Source: Imbricaverruca yamaguchii
Taxonomy: Eukaryota > Arthropoda > Thecostraca > Neoverrucidae
Direction: 5' to 3'
DNA length: 64,000 nt
NCBI GenBank assembly: GCA_034440575.1
Contig: JAOTOL010001187.1
Span: forward strand, 186,001 to 250,000
A program made the position numbers and the translations under genes. Each line of letters starts with the position of its first letter. Within the stretch, counting starts at the first letter, position 1. This document shows, one piece after another, positions 34,216-46,714 of this stretch. Below the pieces are notes generated by a model, which was given only the letters and a program-made list of their open reading frames with translations, had not been told where the DNA came from and did not search any database.

Positions 34216-34488
34216 AATATCACCCCATGATGAACGAGGAGGCTCTAACATCGGAGAGAAAGGTCATGGGATAAGAGAGCTAGCTTCCAGGTGGAAAAGA
34301 ATGCTTCCAGATGGCCAAAAAGGTCCCCGGGAAATGAAAAGGCCACTGAGATAGGAAAGGTTGCCCATATTTTGGAAGAAGACGAACCTGGGAGAGAAGA
34401 AGAGTCCACCGGCAGATAAGAGACCACCCTTAAGATGGGCGAAGTTCGAATCAAAACGCAGAGCAAGAGGTCCCCACGACGTGAGAGG

Positions 34489-37400
34489 CAAAGTGTACGA
34501 GCATGTCCTTCAGGGAAACTAGAAAATGGGGTGGGGAAGGATGAAATTGCATTGCCAACTCAGGAATATTCCAATAGTGTCAGCCAAGGCAACCTCAAAG
34601 TCCTCAAAGTCCTCAAGAACCTCAAAGTCGGCAAATAGGGACAGCAGCAGTTCAAGGGGACAAAGTGATAGTTCATCTAGTGATAAATGAACTCCTCAGT
34701 ATGGAAAAGCCAAAGGTGGTTATGAAGCATTTGTTAATTGTATGATGTTTAATGCTCAGAGTATCCGTTCCAAATTTGATGAGTTCAAGTGTTACATTGC
34801 TGAGGAGTAACCGAATTTCGTTTGCATTACGGAGGCGTGGGTCAGTGAAGGGTATTTTGGAGATAACTTGCAGGACTATGAGATCCAGGGATAATATGTT
34901 TTCGTGCAATAGGGGTCCAGCAATGAAAGGGGGTGGTGTAATGCTCTATACGAATAACTTATTCAGTTCTCAAAAAGTAGCAGGTGGGGATAAAAATGTG
35001 TATGTGGAGTCCATTTGGCTTGAAGTCACTGTGGGAAAAGGCAACAGCAATACTCTTAGGATAGGAGCTTTCTACCGAACAGGAACCCTGCCACATTCTC
35101 AGCAACTGGAGCTTGACAAGGTGATTTGTGAGGAAATCAGTAGAAACTTTAAGAGGAACTTCCTTATTCTTGGTGACTTTAATCTAAAAGGTTATGAAAA
35201 TGCTGGTGTTGGCTCACCATCATGCAAAATGTTTAGGAAATGCCTTGCAGAGGACCTGTTCTTACACCAGTTTCTATCGGAACCTACCAGGCATGGCTCA
35301 TTCTTGGACCATGTTCCAAATTTCAACAGAGCAGACTTTGACTGCATGAGAGCGGCTTTAAGTGCCATCAGATGGGAAGAAGAATTGTCTAATTTAAATG
35401 CCTGTGAAATGTCGGAAGCGTTCAAATCTTACTTGAAGGAAATTCAGATTAGACATGTCCCCCAAAAGCCAAGACGCAAAAGAAGGGTAGGAAAGTCAGC
35501 AGGGCTTACACCAGACTTGATAAAAGCAATTAAGGCTAAGAAAACTGCATTTAGAGTCTTTAAAGAAGCCTTAAATATCGTTAATCTAAATGCGTATCGA
35601 AAAGCTAGAGACGCTGTGAAGCAAAAAACCAGAGCAGCAAAGCGAGCAAAAGAACTGGATTAAGCTAGAAACTGTAATGGGGACAGTAAAAAGTTTCTAC
35701 GAGCTGAGTAAAGTTTCTAGCACAATTGGGCCACTGGAAGTAAACGGGACTACATTGGGTGAGGATAGTGAGATGGTTGAGGAGCTGAGCAAGCAGTTTA
35801 AATCAGTGTTTACATTGGAAGATATCACCAATCTGCCGACCGTACACCATAGTTCAGTGACATGTGATCTGACAAATGATGTTGGTTTCATTTATAGTGA
35901 TGTTGTGTACAATCATATCAGGAAAATAAAGCCAAACAAGGCAGCAGGACCTGATGATATTTATGCTAGGGTGTTGCGGGAAAATGAAAAGGAACTGGCA
36001 TTTCCACTTAGTATAATATTTTGTAGATCAGTTTCACAAAATGAAATTCCAACCGATTGGAAAAGGGCAAATGTAGTTCCTATTTTCAAGAAAGGAGAAA
36101 GAGGAAAGTTGAAAACTATAGGCCAGTAAGTCTCACATCCCTAGTCTGCAAGGTACTCGAATCAACTATCAAGGATATAATAGTTAGTTTCTGGAAGGTA
36201 GCAGATTGATTCAAGATATTCAGCATGGGTTTAGAAAAGGGCGATCGTGTCTCACAAATTTCTTGGACTTTTTTAACTTCGCCACAGAACAATTCGATCA
36301 GGGAAATCAGGTTGATGTAGCATATCTTGACTTTAGTAAGGCCTTTGACAAGGACAAGGACAAGGCCCATAAACGGTTAATGATACGGCTTCAGTCCCAT
36401 GGTATTACAGGTAGCATCTTAAAATGGATAGAGTTGTGGCTTTCAGATAGACAGCAAAGAGTGATGCTAAATGGTACAAAGTTATCATGGCAAAATGTTC
36501 TTAGTGGAGTCCCCCAGGGGTCAGTACTGGGGCCACTACTGTTCACTATATTTGTAAATAACATTGAAAGTGGCCTAAGCAGTAAAGTTCTGAAACTTGC
36601 GGATGATTTGAAGGTCTTTAGGGCAATAACAGGTCAAGATGAGCATATCTCGCTGCAAAAAGACTTAGACGAACTTGTGAAGTGGTCCGAAGAATGGCAA
36701 ATGAAATTTAATTTTGATCAGTGCAAAATCATGCATGTAGGTAAGCAGCATATGAAGGCCCCATACTTGATGGGTGGCCAAGTGCTATCAGTAACTCAAC
36801 AGGGGAAGGATTTAGGTGTTATTCTAAACACAAAGCTGGGGGCATCAGAACAGACCAAGGAAGCCAGGAAGAAGGCACTGAGAATGCTCGGGGCAATAAA
36901 TAGGAATGCATCATGCATAAGTGAGGAAGTGATCAGGAAGCTTTACTGTGCATATGTCAGGCCACATTTGGAATACTGCATCCAAGCTTGGTCTCCTAGC
37001 TATGAAAAAGATTGTTGGCTTTTAGAGAGAGTACAAAAGAGGGCTACAAAAATGGTTAATGGCATACGTAACCTGGCATATGAGGAAAGATTGAAGAAAT
37101 TGAATATGTTTTCACTTAGATATAGAAGGCTGAGAGGAGATCTCATCGAGGTCTTTAAATTTGTCCATGGTCTGGAGAGGGGATATCTTGGGGAAATGTT
37201 TGAATTGAACAGAAATGATAGAATTAGAGGTCATAAATGCAAAATTAAGGTTAACCACAGCAGAACAAGGTTAAGGCAGACTTTCTTCACCAACAGGGTA
37301 GTAGAACACTGGAACCGGCTGCCAGAAAACATTGTCAGTAGCAGCACATTGAACATCTTTAAAAACAGCATAGACAATCATTATAAGAATGGAGGGCTTG

Positions 37401-37535
37401 CTTTTCAGTATCACAGGGAGGACTGATTGACAGATTTGGTGGGCAATTGGTACAGTGTACAGAGTGCAACCAAGAAGGGCCCTTGTGGCTCATAGTTGCA
37501 CTAATATTTTATGTCTTGATGTCTTTATGTCTTTA
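34489..37535 (+). mobile_element. 3.05 kb CR1/L2-like LINE nested in the foldback-like element
   Basis: A 7-bp target duplication TGAGAGG flanks it (34,482-34,488 and 37,536-37,542). Copy 1 of the host element shows the undisrupted sequence ATGAGAGGAGG near 5,788. The first ~250 bases are a Ser/Lys-rich ORF1 remnant or leader. ORF2 follows, then a ~110 base 3' UTR ending in GTCTTTAT-type repeats rather than poly(A). Confidence 0.88.
34745..37426 (+). pseudogene. LINE ORF2: endonuclease remnant and reverse transcriptase
   Basis: The endonuclease begins FNAQSIRSKFDEF, with CITEAWVSEGYF and ILGDFNLKGY. It has two in-frame stops (34,808 and 34,892) and a shift near 34,895. After HGSFLD it jumps straight to NFNRADFDCMR, so the segment holding the SDH catalytic motif is deleted. 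The reverse transcriptase is well kept: IKPNKAAGPDDI, YLDFSKAFDK, SGVPQGSVLGPLLF and LADDLKVF (both catalytic Asp present; the usual Phe/Tyr is Leu). The C-terminal AYVRPHLEYCIQAWSP...RVQKRATKMV is typical of CR1/L2-like ORF2. A stop at about 35,661 and a shift near 36,110 break the frame. A triple GACAAG (36,347-36,364) adds DKDK after AFDK. Inactive. Confidence 0.9.
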
Positions 37536-38877
37536 TGAGAGGAGGGCCCTAATTTGAAAAAGGACTCTAGAAGATAAATGAGGGCCCTGCCGGACTCGAG
37601 AGGTGTCCCCTAAAAATGGGTAGGTCTCCAGGACTGAATGAGGCCCCGAAGACCGGACAGATTTCCAAAATATTGCGAGGAGGCCCTGAAGATGGGGATG
37701 GTAACAGGTATGAATGGGTGTGAGCTTTCCAAAATTGATGATTCCCTCAATACGGGGAAGACTTTGCCAGGATAAAGGAGGAGGCCAACGAGGCGTGGCA
37801 GGAGGCACATAATTTGGCAGATAATGGCCCTGGGACATGAGAGGAAGTCCCAGGTCATAGTAAAGACCCCAGGATATAAGAGGAAATCCTTCAAGACGAG
37901 AGAGGAGCACCATTGAATATGGTGGAGGGTAGGACACAAGACGTTGAAAACCGGTAAAGAGGCTCCAGGAAATTGGATGAGATAATTATGACGCGAGATG
38001 AGGCCTATAATATGCAAGAAACCCCTAAGAAATTGTAGAATTCGTGCCAGGTATTTAAAAATTACGATATCGACCCAAAAAATCCGGCCAGGGACACTGA
38101 AAATCACGCTGAGTCTGGATGCACCAAAAAATTACGGCAGGACCATGAAAATAACTCTAGTGGCACGACTGGTTGTACCTTTCCACAACAGATTCATTGG
38201 GACTAAAACAGATGAAGCCGGAGCAACGAAAAAGACTCCGGACATGGGCAATCACCCTGTGGCCCAACAATGACGCCAAAATCATAAGATGTTTTAGACT
38301 CCACAAAAAAGTGTCGAGGCAGCTAAAGCTCGCGCTAGGGATACAAGCAAATGACGTCGGGGTCCAAAAGATCACATTGGACTATAAAAAACCGCGTCGC
38401 AGCCCTTGAAAATCACCCTGGAGGGCCAGAAGGTTGCGCCGGTGCCACAAAAGTTGCAGCTGCTCCAAAAGTCAATTCCTAACCGGAATGTCACTCTGGG
38501 ACAAAAATATACTCCTTCAGTGGCCGCAGTGGTATATCAAAGAGACAAATTCCCTCTCTATCCTGAGGAGCGTAAGCTCCCAATAATCGTGCCCGGTCCA
38601 TAACTCGCGTTGGGGCCACCACAATTCGCGTCGCTCCACCAGAAATCGCGCAGGGGTCTCCAAATAAGTACGGCAGGTCCCGGAAAACTCGCTTCGAGGA
38701 TATAAAACTTGCAACAGAAATCGCCAAAATCGCGTTGGGGCAACAGCTAAGTACAACGCTTCCTGCACACTCAAATCGGGCCCCCAATATATCGCGCTCG
38801 GGACCCACAATTCCCATCGGTAGTCCCGTCGAGGCTCCACAAAATTGGCGTGGAGGCCAAAACGTAAGAACAGTGTG

Positions 38878-39652
38878 ACCACAAAAAACCGAATCGGTAT
38901 CCAAAAAAAAATAAAGCTCGAGCCTTCCAAAATAAGGATGGATACAAAAAAATTAATGTCCGGGTCAAGAAAATGGTTGTGGAGCACCGAACATGCTACC
39001 GGATGCCTTCACAAATTGCGTATGGCACTGAAAAACATACCGGATCTCGAAAAATCGAGGTGAGATACAAAAACGTGGCGCCCGGGACTCCAAAAATCAG
39101 GCCGGGATTCGGACTTTACAAAAAGTATGAAAAAGTTCGCAAAAATCGCGTTGAGCCAAAAAACCTGGCGTTGGATTCCCGGAACCACGCGCCTAGGCGT
39201 GATAAATTGCGCTGGGACTAAGAAGCAGCGCACCGAAGCCACAAAATCGTACTGGAGCATCGCAAATGTGCGTCAGAGGACCCAAATAAGCACAACAGAA
39301 ACCTATGAGCATAACGGGGGCCGACAATACAACTGGCCCACCAAAACGCACATAGTCTCCCAAAAAGCGACAGCGCCTTAACACATGCCTTGCAGCCAAA
39401 AATAAAAATACTTGGACCTCTAACAAAATACACGAGAATCTCTTCAAGCATACAGAGGTCATAGGGACGCACCAGGGACTGAAAAGGATGCTGGGGCCGC
39501 AAAGAGCAACATGGTTCCAAAACGAACAAAAGCACCGGGCGTTAAATGAAGACATCGGGATCTTCGAAAACGCCCTGACACGTAACAAAATCATCGGTGC
39601 CCAACAAAGCAACAACACTAAAACGAGGAGGGTTTCGGAAATGCATTAGGCC
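38878..39652 (+). repeat. left long inverted-repeat arm, copy 2
   Basis: Imperfect reverse complement of 40,135-40,898. Anchors along the whole length include ACCACAAAAAACCG / CGGTTTTTGTGGT, TCTTCGAAAACGCCCTGACA / TGTCAGGGCGTTTTCGAAGA, and CCGGAACCACGCGCCT / AGGCGCGTGGTTCCGG. Confidence 0.88.
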
Positions 39653-40134
39653 TCTAACAAAAATGGTTTGGAGCCATAAGACACAACCCGTAGATCAAGA
39701 AAGACGCAGCGGGTCAAAAAAGAACACTGAGGAAAGGTCTCGGTTCGATAGCCATTCTAGGAGAATAACAGCAAAGGTATCAGGTGCATCAAAGCTGAAC
39801 GGAACCTGCATTTCATAACTACCAGAAAATGTGGGAGGTAGGGAATTAATGATCAGATTTCATTACCGACTTTATGCAGCTACCGCCCATACTAAGCATT
39901 CCAGCATGTCAAATATGGCTCATGTCTGTCATGTGCCACCAATTAGCAAAACGAAGAAGGCCTAGCAGAAACCGTAGCATCGCACGAAGTATGGCGAATG
40001 CTCCGAATTCACAAGATGAATGTGCACGTGCACAGAAGTTGGCGTCGTGGCGACCGGCTGACACTAACTGGAATGCCGAAATTGTGAAATTTTATTTTTT
40101 TTCAAAGTGATGAGTAATATATTTGAAATTCAAC
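39653..40134. other. spacer of foldback copy 2
   Basis: About 480 bases between the arms, homologous to 7,865-8,319. No coding capacity recognised. Confidence 0.65.
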
Positions 40135-40898
40135 TTGGGGGCTTAATGCAATTTCCAAATTCCTGGTCCTTTTATGGTTTTGTTGCTTTTTATGCTCCGA
40201 GGATATTTTTACGTGTCAGGGCGTTTTCGAAGATCCTAATGTGCTTATTTAGCTCTTGGTCCCTTTGTTCGCTTTAGAACCATCTTGCACTTTGGTGTCC
40301 CAGCCAATTTTTCAGACCCTTGTGCATTAGCATGGTCCCTGCGTGACTTGAGAGCTTCCAGTATATTTTTTATATCTCCATGTATGTTTATTTTTAGCTG
40401 CAATGCATGTTTTAATGCCATGTCGCTTTTTGGGAGATTGTGCGCGTTAGGGCATACGCTGTATATTTGGCCCTCGTTGTGCTCTTGGGGTCGCGCTGTG
40501 TATATTTGGGGTTTCTAACGCATATTTGTGGGCCCTAGTCCGGTCTTGGGGCTTCGGTGCGATTTCTCTTTGTCCCAGCCTGACTTATCGCTCCCAGGCG
40601 CGTGGTTCCGGGGACCCAACGTCAGTTTTCTGGGCTGAATGCGTTTTTTGCGGATCTTTTCTGATTTTTCCTCTCAAAAGTCCGAATTCCGGCATGACCC
40701 TGGCGCCATGTATTTGCATCCCATCTCGATTTTTCGAGATTCGGTATCTTTTCGGTGGCGTACACAATATGTGAAGGGATCTGATAATATGTTCTGTGCT
40801 CCAGAGCCATTTTACTGACCCGACCATTTGTTCAAATAACTCCTTATTTTGGACGGCTCTAGCTTGACATTTTCGGATACCGATCCGGTTTTTGTGGT
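40135..40898 (-). repeat. right long inverted-repeat arm, copy 2
   Basis: Partner of 38,878-39,652; extends further out than the right arm of copy 1, showing that copy 1 was truncated at 8,770. Confidence 0.88.
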
Positions 40899-41497
40899 AT
40901 AGGTGTAACTTCAGCGGTGCGAGTTGATTCATCAAGGGATACAAAAATACTACCGTAGAAATGGGTGGGGGAGTTATGGTTGAAATCCAACGAATCATGG
41001 AAGATAGCGGTAGATTAGACCCCTACACAGGAGAATTCAGCTGATCACTAATTATTTCATTCCGAAAGGCCCCCTTGGACAAAGTAACGGTTGAAATCCT
41101 AGGCGTGTGAATTGATTCGCGAATAATTTGTTATTTTAGCTTGTGCAACAGATGTCTTGCAGCCAGCACCAAATGTTATAACAATTCACAAATTCCTAAG
41201 ACGGCGGTCAGAAAACCAATATAGCTCACTTCTTGTTGTCACCTTCGCGAAATTATAGTCCTAGGACTGAGAAATGATCGCTTAAGCTTTGTTTAGGGCA
41301 TCAAGATGGTGGCAATGAATAACAGTAGTGATGAATCTAGCTGTATTCAGTTATTCTTGGAGAACATAAAAGTGAGTTAATCAATGGGAGATAGATAAGA
41401 TATGCTTCGCATTAACCCCGCCAACTCACTGCAATCTAGGGGCCGGCGGGAAGATTCTTCTGTTCGAGAAAGCATTGAGACGTTGGCTGGTTTTAAC
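40899..41497. other. unassigned sequence
   Basis: No gene and no mirror of the left side of the foldback element. Ends in GGTTTTAAC directly before the CAGGGGCG head at 41,498. Confidence 0.45.
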
Positions 41498-42190
41498 CAG
41501 GGGCGTCGCCACCGGGGGGCAGAGGGGGCAATTGCCCCCCCCCCCCTTCCGAGAGACTGCCCCCCCCTGCCGTGAGACTGTCCCCCCTGAAATTTGAGGA
41601 GGCCCCCAGGACGAAAAGGAGGCACCCAGGACGAAAACGAAACCCCAGGACGAAAAGGAGGCCCTCAGAACGAAAAAGAGGCCCCCCAGGACGAAAAGAA
41701 GGTACCTCAGGACGAAAAGGAGGTCCCCATGACGAAAAGGAGGATCCCGGATGGAAAGGAGGCCCTCCAGGACGAAAAGGAGACCCTCCAGGACGAAAAG
41801 AGGCCCTCCAGGATGAAAAGCAGGCCCCCAAGACGAAAAAGAGATTATACAAATTAGGGGCCTCCAGGAGGCCCCTAATTTGTAAAAAGAAGTCACCTAG
41901 GAGAGGGTAGGAGGCCCCAGAAATCAAGCGAGTGCCAAATATTGACACAGAGACCCCAGGACGAAAAGGCCACCAGGACGAAAAGGAGGTCCCCATGATG
42001 AAAAGGAGGCCCCCAGTACGAAAAGGATGCCCTCTAGAACGAAAACAAGGCCCTCCAGGACGAAAACAAGGCCCTCCAGGACGAAAAGGAGGCCCTCCAG
42101 CCCTCAGTTTCCCATTTACGAACCATACTAAGGGCCTAAAAACAATAGGAGGCTCTAACACATTGGAGGCCCCTTTTCGGGGAGCAGGAA
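41498..42190 (+). mobile_element. third head-plus-array fragment of the foldback-like family
   Basis: CAGGGGCGTCGCCACCGGGG at 41,498, a C-rich run, TGCCGTGAGACTG, then about 500 bases of CAGGACGAAAAGGAGGCCCC units at ~20 base steps. Array units are cleaner here than elsewhere, suggesting a younger copy. Long Lys/Arg/Gly frames in it are repeat-driven. No arms are present. Confidence 0.7.
41848..41884. repeat. array hairpin, 18-bp perfect arms
   Basis: TACAAATTAGGGGCCTCC (41,848-41,865) and GGAGGCCCCTAATTTGTA (41,867-41,884) are exact reverse complements with a one-base loop. It occupies the same place in the array as 32,924-32,954, followed by the shared phrase GTCACCTAGGAGAGGGTAGG. Confidence 0.9.
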
Positions 42191-43199
42191 GCCTCCTTTC
42201 GACCTTGCCCCCTGGAAGAATTTCGTGGCGACGCGTACTTCTGCTGCAAGGCATAGTATTGAGCACCATACCTGGACAGGGAGCCTGCGTACCGGCCGCT
42301 ACTGCTGTCTTCCAATAGCCCGTGACGACATGTACCTCAACATCTCCAATTACCGCCCTAGTGCAAGCGTTTCAAAAACAAAATGAAACAAACCGTCTTT
42401 CGACAATTCGGCAAAGTGCATTCGAATTTGAGGTACATGCTCAATATCCAGAAGAATAGTTCGATTGCGGAAATAGTGCCGCTAATTTCGGTATACGTGC
42501 AATACACATCCCGACATATCACAAAAGACCGACATACCTGCTTAGCTGGAGAGCCGCTGCACTGCCACTGTTCAGATGAGCCCGTGGGCGTTGAGCTGCC
42601 GCCGGCGCTTCCGGTTCGTGGTTGTCATTCACGCTGACATCACTGGGCCCCGAGTCCCGGACGTGACGTCACAGGCGGTCAGCGACGGAGGTGTCAGGTG
42701 GCGCCGCCTGTGGCGCCGGCGATTAGAGGAAGCTGCTGGACATGTGCGAGCCCCGGGGAGACGCTTGGTAGCTGTGAGGCGTTCCTAGCCGGTGCGTGAG
42801 GATGTGGATCGACATAGCGGGTGGCCGTGCTGTGTGATGCGTGACTGACCGGAGAATATCTAATTTACATGCCAATTGCTCGTTGTAGTGGAGAGACGAG
42901 GTGTTCGCAAACGAGCATGCGCGTTGCTTTCGGTTCTGCTGGCGCCGTCGTTTTGCAGCATTTGATATCGGTGCATGTACAGATGCTGATGCATCAGCAT
43001 ATACGATTTGACGTCGTTTGTACCCGTTTGAGGCCACATGGGCTCAATGCGCGCTGACCATCCAATGCAATGTAACGTGATGTAATTAAATATGTTTCGG
43101 ATACTTCCGAGTAGGGTTTTTCAGTTTTCGTTACAGTAATGCACTAATGTGCAGCACAAACCATTATCACGAGCATAGGCGATAAGAACGAGTGGTATT
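42191..43199. other. unassigned; GC-rich patch 42,560-42,800
   Basis: Open frames in the GC-rich patch are short and lack domains. Nothing else recognised. Confidence 0.45.
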
Positions 43200-43560
43200 A
43201 CAGTATTGAGGTAAGCGATGTTACGAATGCCGGAAGTTTGGGCTCGGACATGCGCAGCATGACCGAAAGCTTCCGTGTGAACACATTGTAGTCACCTGAG
43301 TTCCTCACATCTGGAGGCAGATTGTCCCACGTTAAATAGGCTCTCGGTATGAAGGAGCGGTGCGCGAATTCTGTGCGGCATCGTGGTACCCAGTACGCAC
43401 ATTCCAGGGCAGGTGCGAGTCAATATTCGTACCAAGTAATTTTACAGACTTCGTGGACACAATTTCCAGCATTCCGAGATGAACAGGGATCTCCATTTTT
43501 GCCGTGCGGAATATGTTGTTGGAGGTCATTGGATAATATTAGGAGCATGGCCGACTATTA
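43200..43560 (-). pseudogene. possible LINE reverse-transcriptase remnant
   Basis: The minus frame 43,529-43,332 contains STKSVKLLGTNIDSHLPWN, resembling the KxLGxxID...LTW motif that follows the active site in LINE reverse transcriptases. No other RT motif is adjacent, so this is a weak call. Confidence 0.35.
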
Positions 43561-46500
43561 AGAATCGACTTAAAAATGACGACTTCTCCCCAGTTTTGGA
43601 ACCATTCCTATATCTTTGACTTCGGAGTAGTCTGTGTGTGAGGGGATGAGGAGAGGTGGAATTTGTTGCATGCGCCTCTGGGTTTACAGTTGGATACGGC
43701 ATGCTTAACAAGAATCTGATGTGCACACCTTTCTCTGGAAATTACAGCCAGTGCTGTCTCGAACAAAACATTTTACCGATTTTATGCTATGCTATCACCA
43801 TAGCAATTTTAGGGTAAATAATTAGGTAATGGCAGCCAAAGGTCTACCGACCATCTTCAAACCCCACCAAAAATTTGAGAATGAGGTAATAATTCACCGT
43901 TCAAGGCGAAGGTGTTGTCACCCACTGGCGGTTCTAGCCAACCGGTTCCGGGGGGCAACTTTTGGATTTCGTCGTCAGCCACCGACCCTCCCCCGCCAAT
44001 GCACTGTGTGATATCTCGAGGAAAAAACTGACCATAAATGCCTTTCTCGACTATTTTTTATGCCGTATTTCTAGCGCCATTGTATCAGCAAATGATTGAA
44101 GCAGACGAAGTCACAGTTTTCATGAAAATTTTCACAATATTTGATATAGAAATAAGTTAATGAACATGGACAATATTACGTATAAAAAAACGAAGCACAC
44201 GTGCACAAATGTTGTTGCAGTTTAACGATTGATAAAGGTAAGCCGCATTCTGAAAACCTGGACAAGTGAGGTATGAAATGATAGCTGAGAACACTCTCAT
44301 TGTGTTAAATAATTCAAAAAGACATACACCAATTAACAACATGGTATATATTGTCAAGCAATCAGTAATTGCAATAGTCATTCAACTTTTTAGCATCTCA
44401 AAGTTCAAGTAAGATTTTTTTAACGCACAACAGCGCACAGCTAGAGACAAATCCCAATGAAATCAGCGATCCTTTGACTATATGTGCCGCAAGTTTCAGC
44501 TGCACCTGGCTGCTCTAACACCGATAGTGATCAGTTGTATCCCGACAGGCCGCAGTGCGGTGCGGTGACCAGCCCGGGCGGCACGGTGAAGCCCGAGTCT
44601 GACGCCGCGACGCGTCCGCTGGCGCGACGCGTCGGCACGGTGAAGCTGTCTGGACCTGGTAACCTGATCCAGTGGTTGCTATGCCAAAAGTCCCCTAACT
44701 GACGAGGCGACTGAGTCGAGATAGGTCACGCACAGCGTCTCCCACGGCAGGGAAGCTGTCTTTGCCTGTAAGGTTCGGGTCATTGTGGTTCGATTTTGCG
44801 TACAGTGAACATGGAGGTGCGCGTCAGCAGAGTAATTGGTAGACTTGTTAACCAGTGCAAAAGCGTCTGGGCGTGGGAACTATTATGCTCATGTGTTTAA
44901 TTATAGTTTGCAGTCGATCATGGAGAAAATCCCTCATGGATGTCTCCGAAGTGAGTCGTCGATTGTGGACTTGAGAAAGGCGACCGACTTATCGCCAAGA
45001 ACTTAGAAGGAAAGTGGGTTAAGTGCATACGAGCCTAAAACAAATTCAGAAGTCAGTTTGCTACAAATCTTTCGGGAGACGAGGTGTTCTCCGTGTCCCT
45101 GAAGCGTGGTGACCACGTCGTGAGTGATGATGAAGCCAAGACCCGCCTTCATGACCGTTAAGACCGTTAAGAGAGCGTGAGGGTAACCAACTAGAATCTA
45201 CGATCACCTCAGCGTCCGTTCTCAGTGTCGGGCATCCTCAAGAGTTACTCAATAGCACAGTTATCTGCAGTTGGTGGAGGCTGTTAGGCAAAGTGCTCGT
45301 GCTGAGGGCATAAAAGACGCAGCTTTCATGTTGCGACAGGTGGGGTCATCACCGAATCTGCCCAGCGGGGCCCAGCGGGATTCGTGGGGCTCTCAGAGGC
45401 TCTGAAATGAGTCAATCTGAGTGCATATCTAGTGATGCATTTTGGCGTAATTTCAACCACTTAGGACAAGATCTTGGATCTATTTTGCGTAGCAATTATA
45501 AGGTCGAATTTCACTGCAGAATACTCGCATAAGAAGCGCTCACTAATAATCATACAATATATGAGCGCCAACGGACTTCTCTTATGACATCATGATGTCA
45601 TCGTGGATGACCGGACGTCGATATTTTAATACAAGGTATACTATATACTCATGTAGGTGTGTGCGCAATTTGAGCTGTCTATCTCAATTGGTTCCCGATA
45701 TATCGCGGAAGCCAAATGAGTGGAGCGGAATGCTCCCTTCCCTCTAGCAGGTATAACCTCAGACATTCCTGGGTTAGGCAACATTTAAGACGATAAATCT
45801 TCCCCATGTGATCCAGATTTAAAGCTCTTTCGAATAAGGCCAAAATCGCCCCGGTAACTAGCACACTTTGTCCGCTATGATTTATGGCCAGTTTTCTCTC
45901 GAGTTACCACAGTGTGCAATGGCGTGCCTAGGATTTGCATGAAAGGGTTGGGATTGACTTGGAGGGTGCCCATCTCGCCATTATTTTTGGTTGAATGGCA
46001 ATGCTGGCAAATGCACTGCAGCATACACTCACCATGGCTTATACCGAATTGTTTTGGCATCAGCAACAGGCTTACCTTTGTTCAAGGAAAAAATTGAAAA
46101 AAGCATCTAAAAGTTGTCAATCTTTTGCATGGTAAGCTAGAGCCATTAAACCGTTTGCATATGTGTTGCATTCCCACTCTTTCCACAATGCCAAAAACTC
46201 TGACCCGCCGTTTACCTGACCACATTAGCAGCTGTCTCCAAGATAATAATTATGGGCGCTACATAACCAGTAGCAGTTGATGCGCCCTTAAGCCCAAATA
46301 ATCAATGAATCCAAGATAATAATAATTGAGAAAATTGTTAATGTCAGTTTCTTACTTGGAATAACAGCAACCAAGCTGGTCTGAGTCTCATGGGGGTGGT
46401 GCAACTCTGGATCTCAGCAGGCAGAGGCTGGGCTGGGGTCGACTTCTCGTTCAGGCAGAAGATCGAGACAGGAGAGGTTGGAGGCAGAAGCTACCCATTG

Positions 46501-46700
46501 AGGAGAAGGCTGAGATGGAGAATCCAGACTGAAAATGAGGACAGACATACGAGTATACTTCAATATGCACCTTTGATTTCACAACATTTTATTTCTAAAC
46601 ATCTTAGCTTAGACAATGATTTTGCCACAAGAACAACAAAGTTTTCGATCTATCAAAATACCCCATTTGATAATCAATTCATAATTATATCTTCAATGGG
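43561..46700. other. unassigned sequence
   Basis: No supported gene. A short GC-rich island (44,540-44,680) is open but featureless. Confidence 0.45.
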
Positions 46701-46714
46701 AGGTTAGGGTAGGT

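Larger units (their letters stand above)
32523..34488 (+). mobile_element. foldback-like element copy 2, outer part (two heads)
   Basis: Starts CAGGGGCGTCGCCACC at 32,523 and runs through the ~20-bp GGAGGCCCC/GACGAAAA array. A second, more diverged head occurs at about 33,136 (CACGTCGACACCGGGG... then a TGAGACTGAGG stretch like the first). Two head-to-tail partial copies are therefore joined here. From about 34,216 to 34,488 it aligns base by base with 5,600-5,790 of copy 1. It is interrupted by a LINE 3' fragment (34,049-34,215) and then by a 3.05 kb LINE at 34,489. Confidence 0.65.
37536..40898 (+). mobile_element. foldback-like element copy 2, inner part with long arms
   Basis: Resumes after the LINE with the duplicated TGAGAGG and aligns with 5,789-8,770 of copy 1. 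It carries the GGAGGCCCC array, then the CCAAAATCGCG array (about 38,020-38,877), then a ~775 bp arm, a ~480 bp spacer and a ~764 bp inverted arm. No transposase ORF. The right terminus is not identified: sequence after 40,898 does not mirror the left side. Confidence 0.7.

Noticed and set aside
41572..41910. Lys/Arg/Gly-rich ORFs (also 32,512-32,982 and 41,594-41,857)
   Set aside because: They follow the ~20-base GGAGGCCCC/GACGAAAA units exactly; openness and composition come from the repeat, and several frames are open at once.
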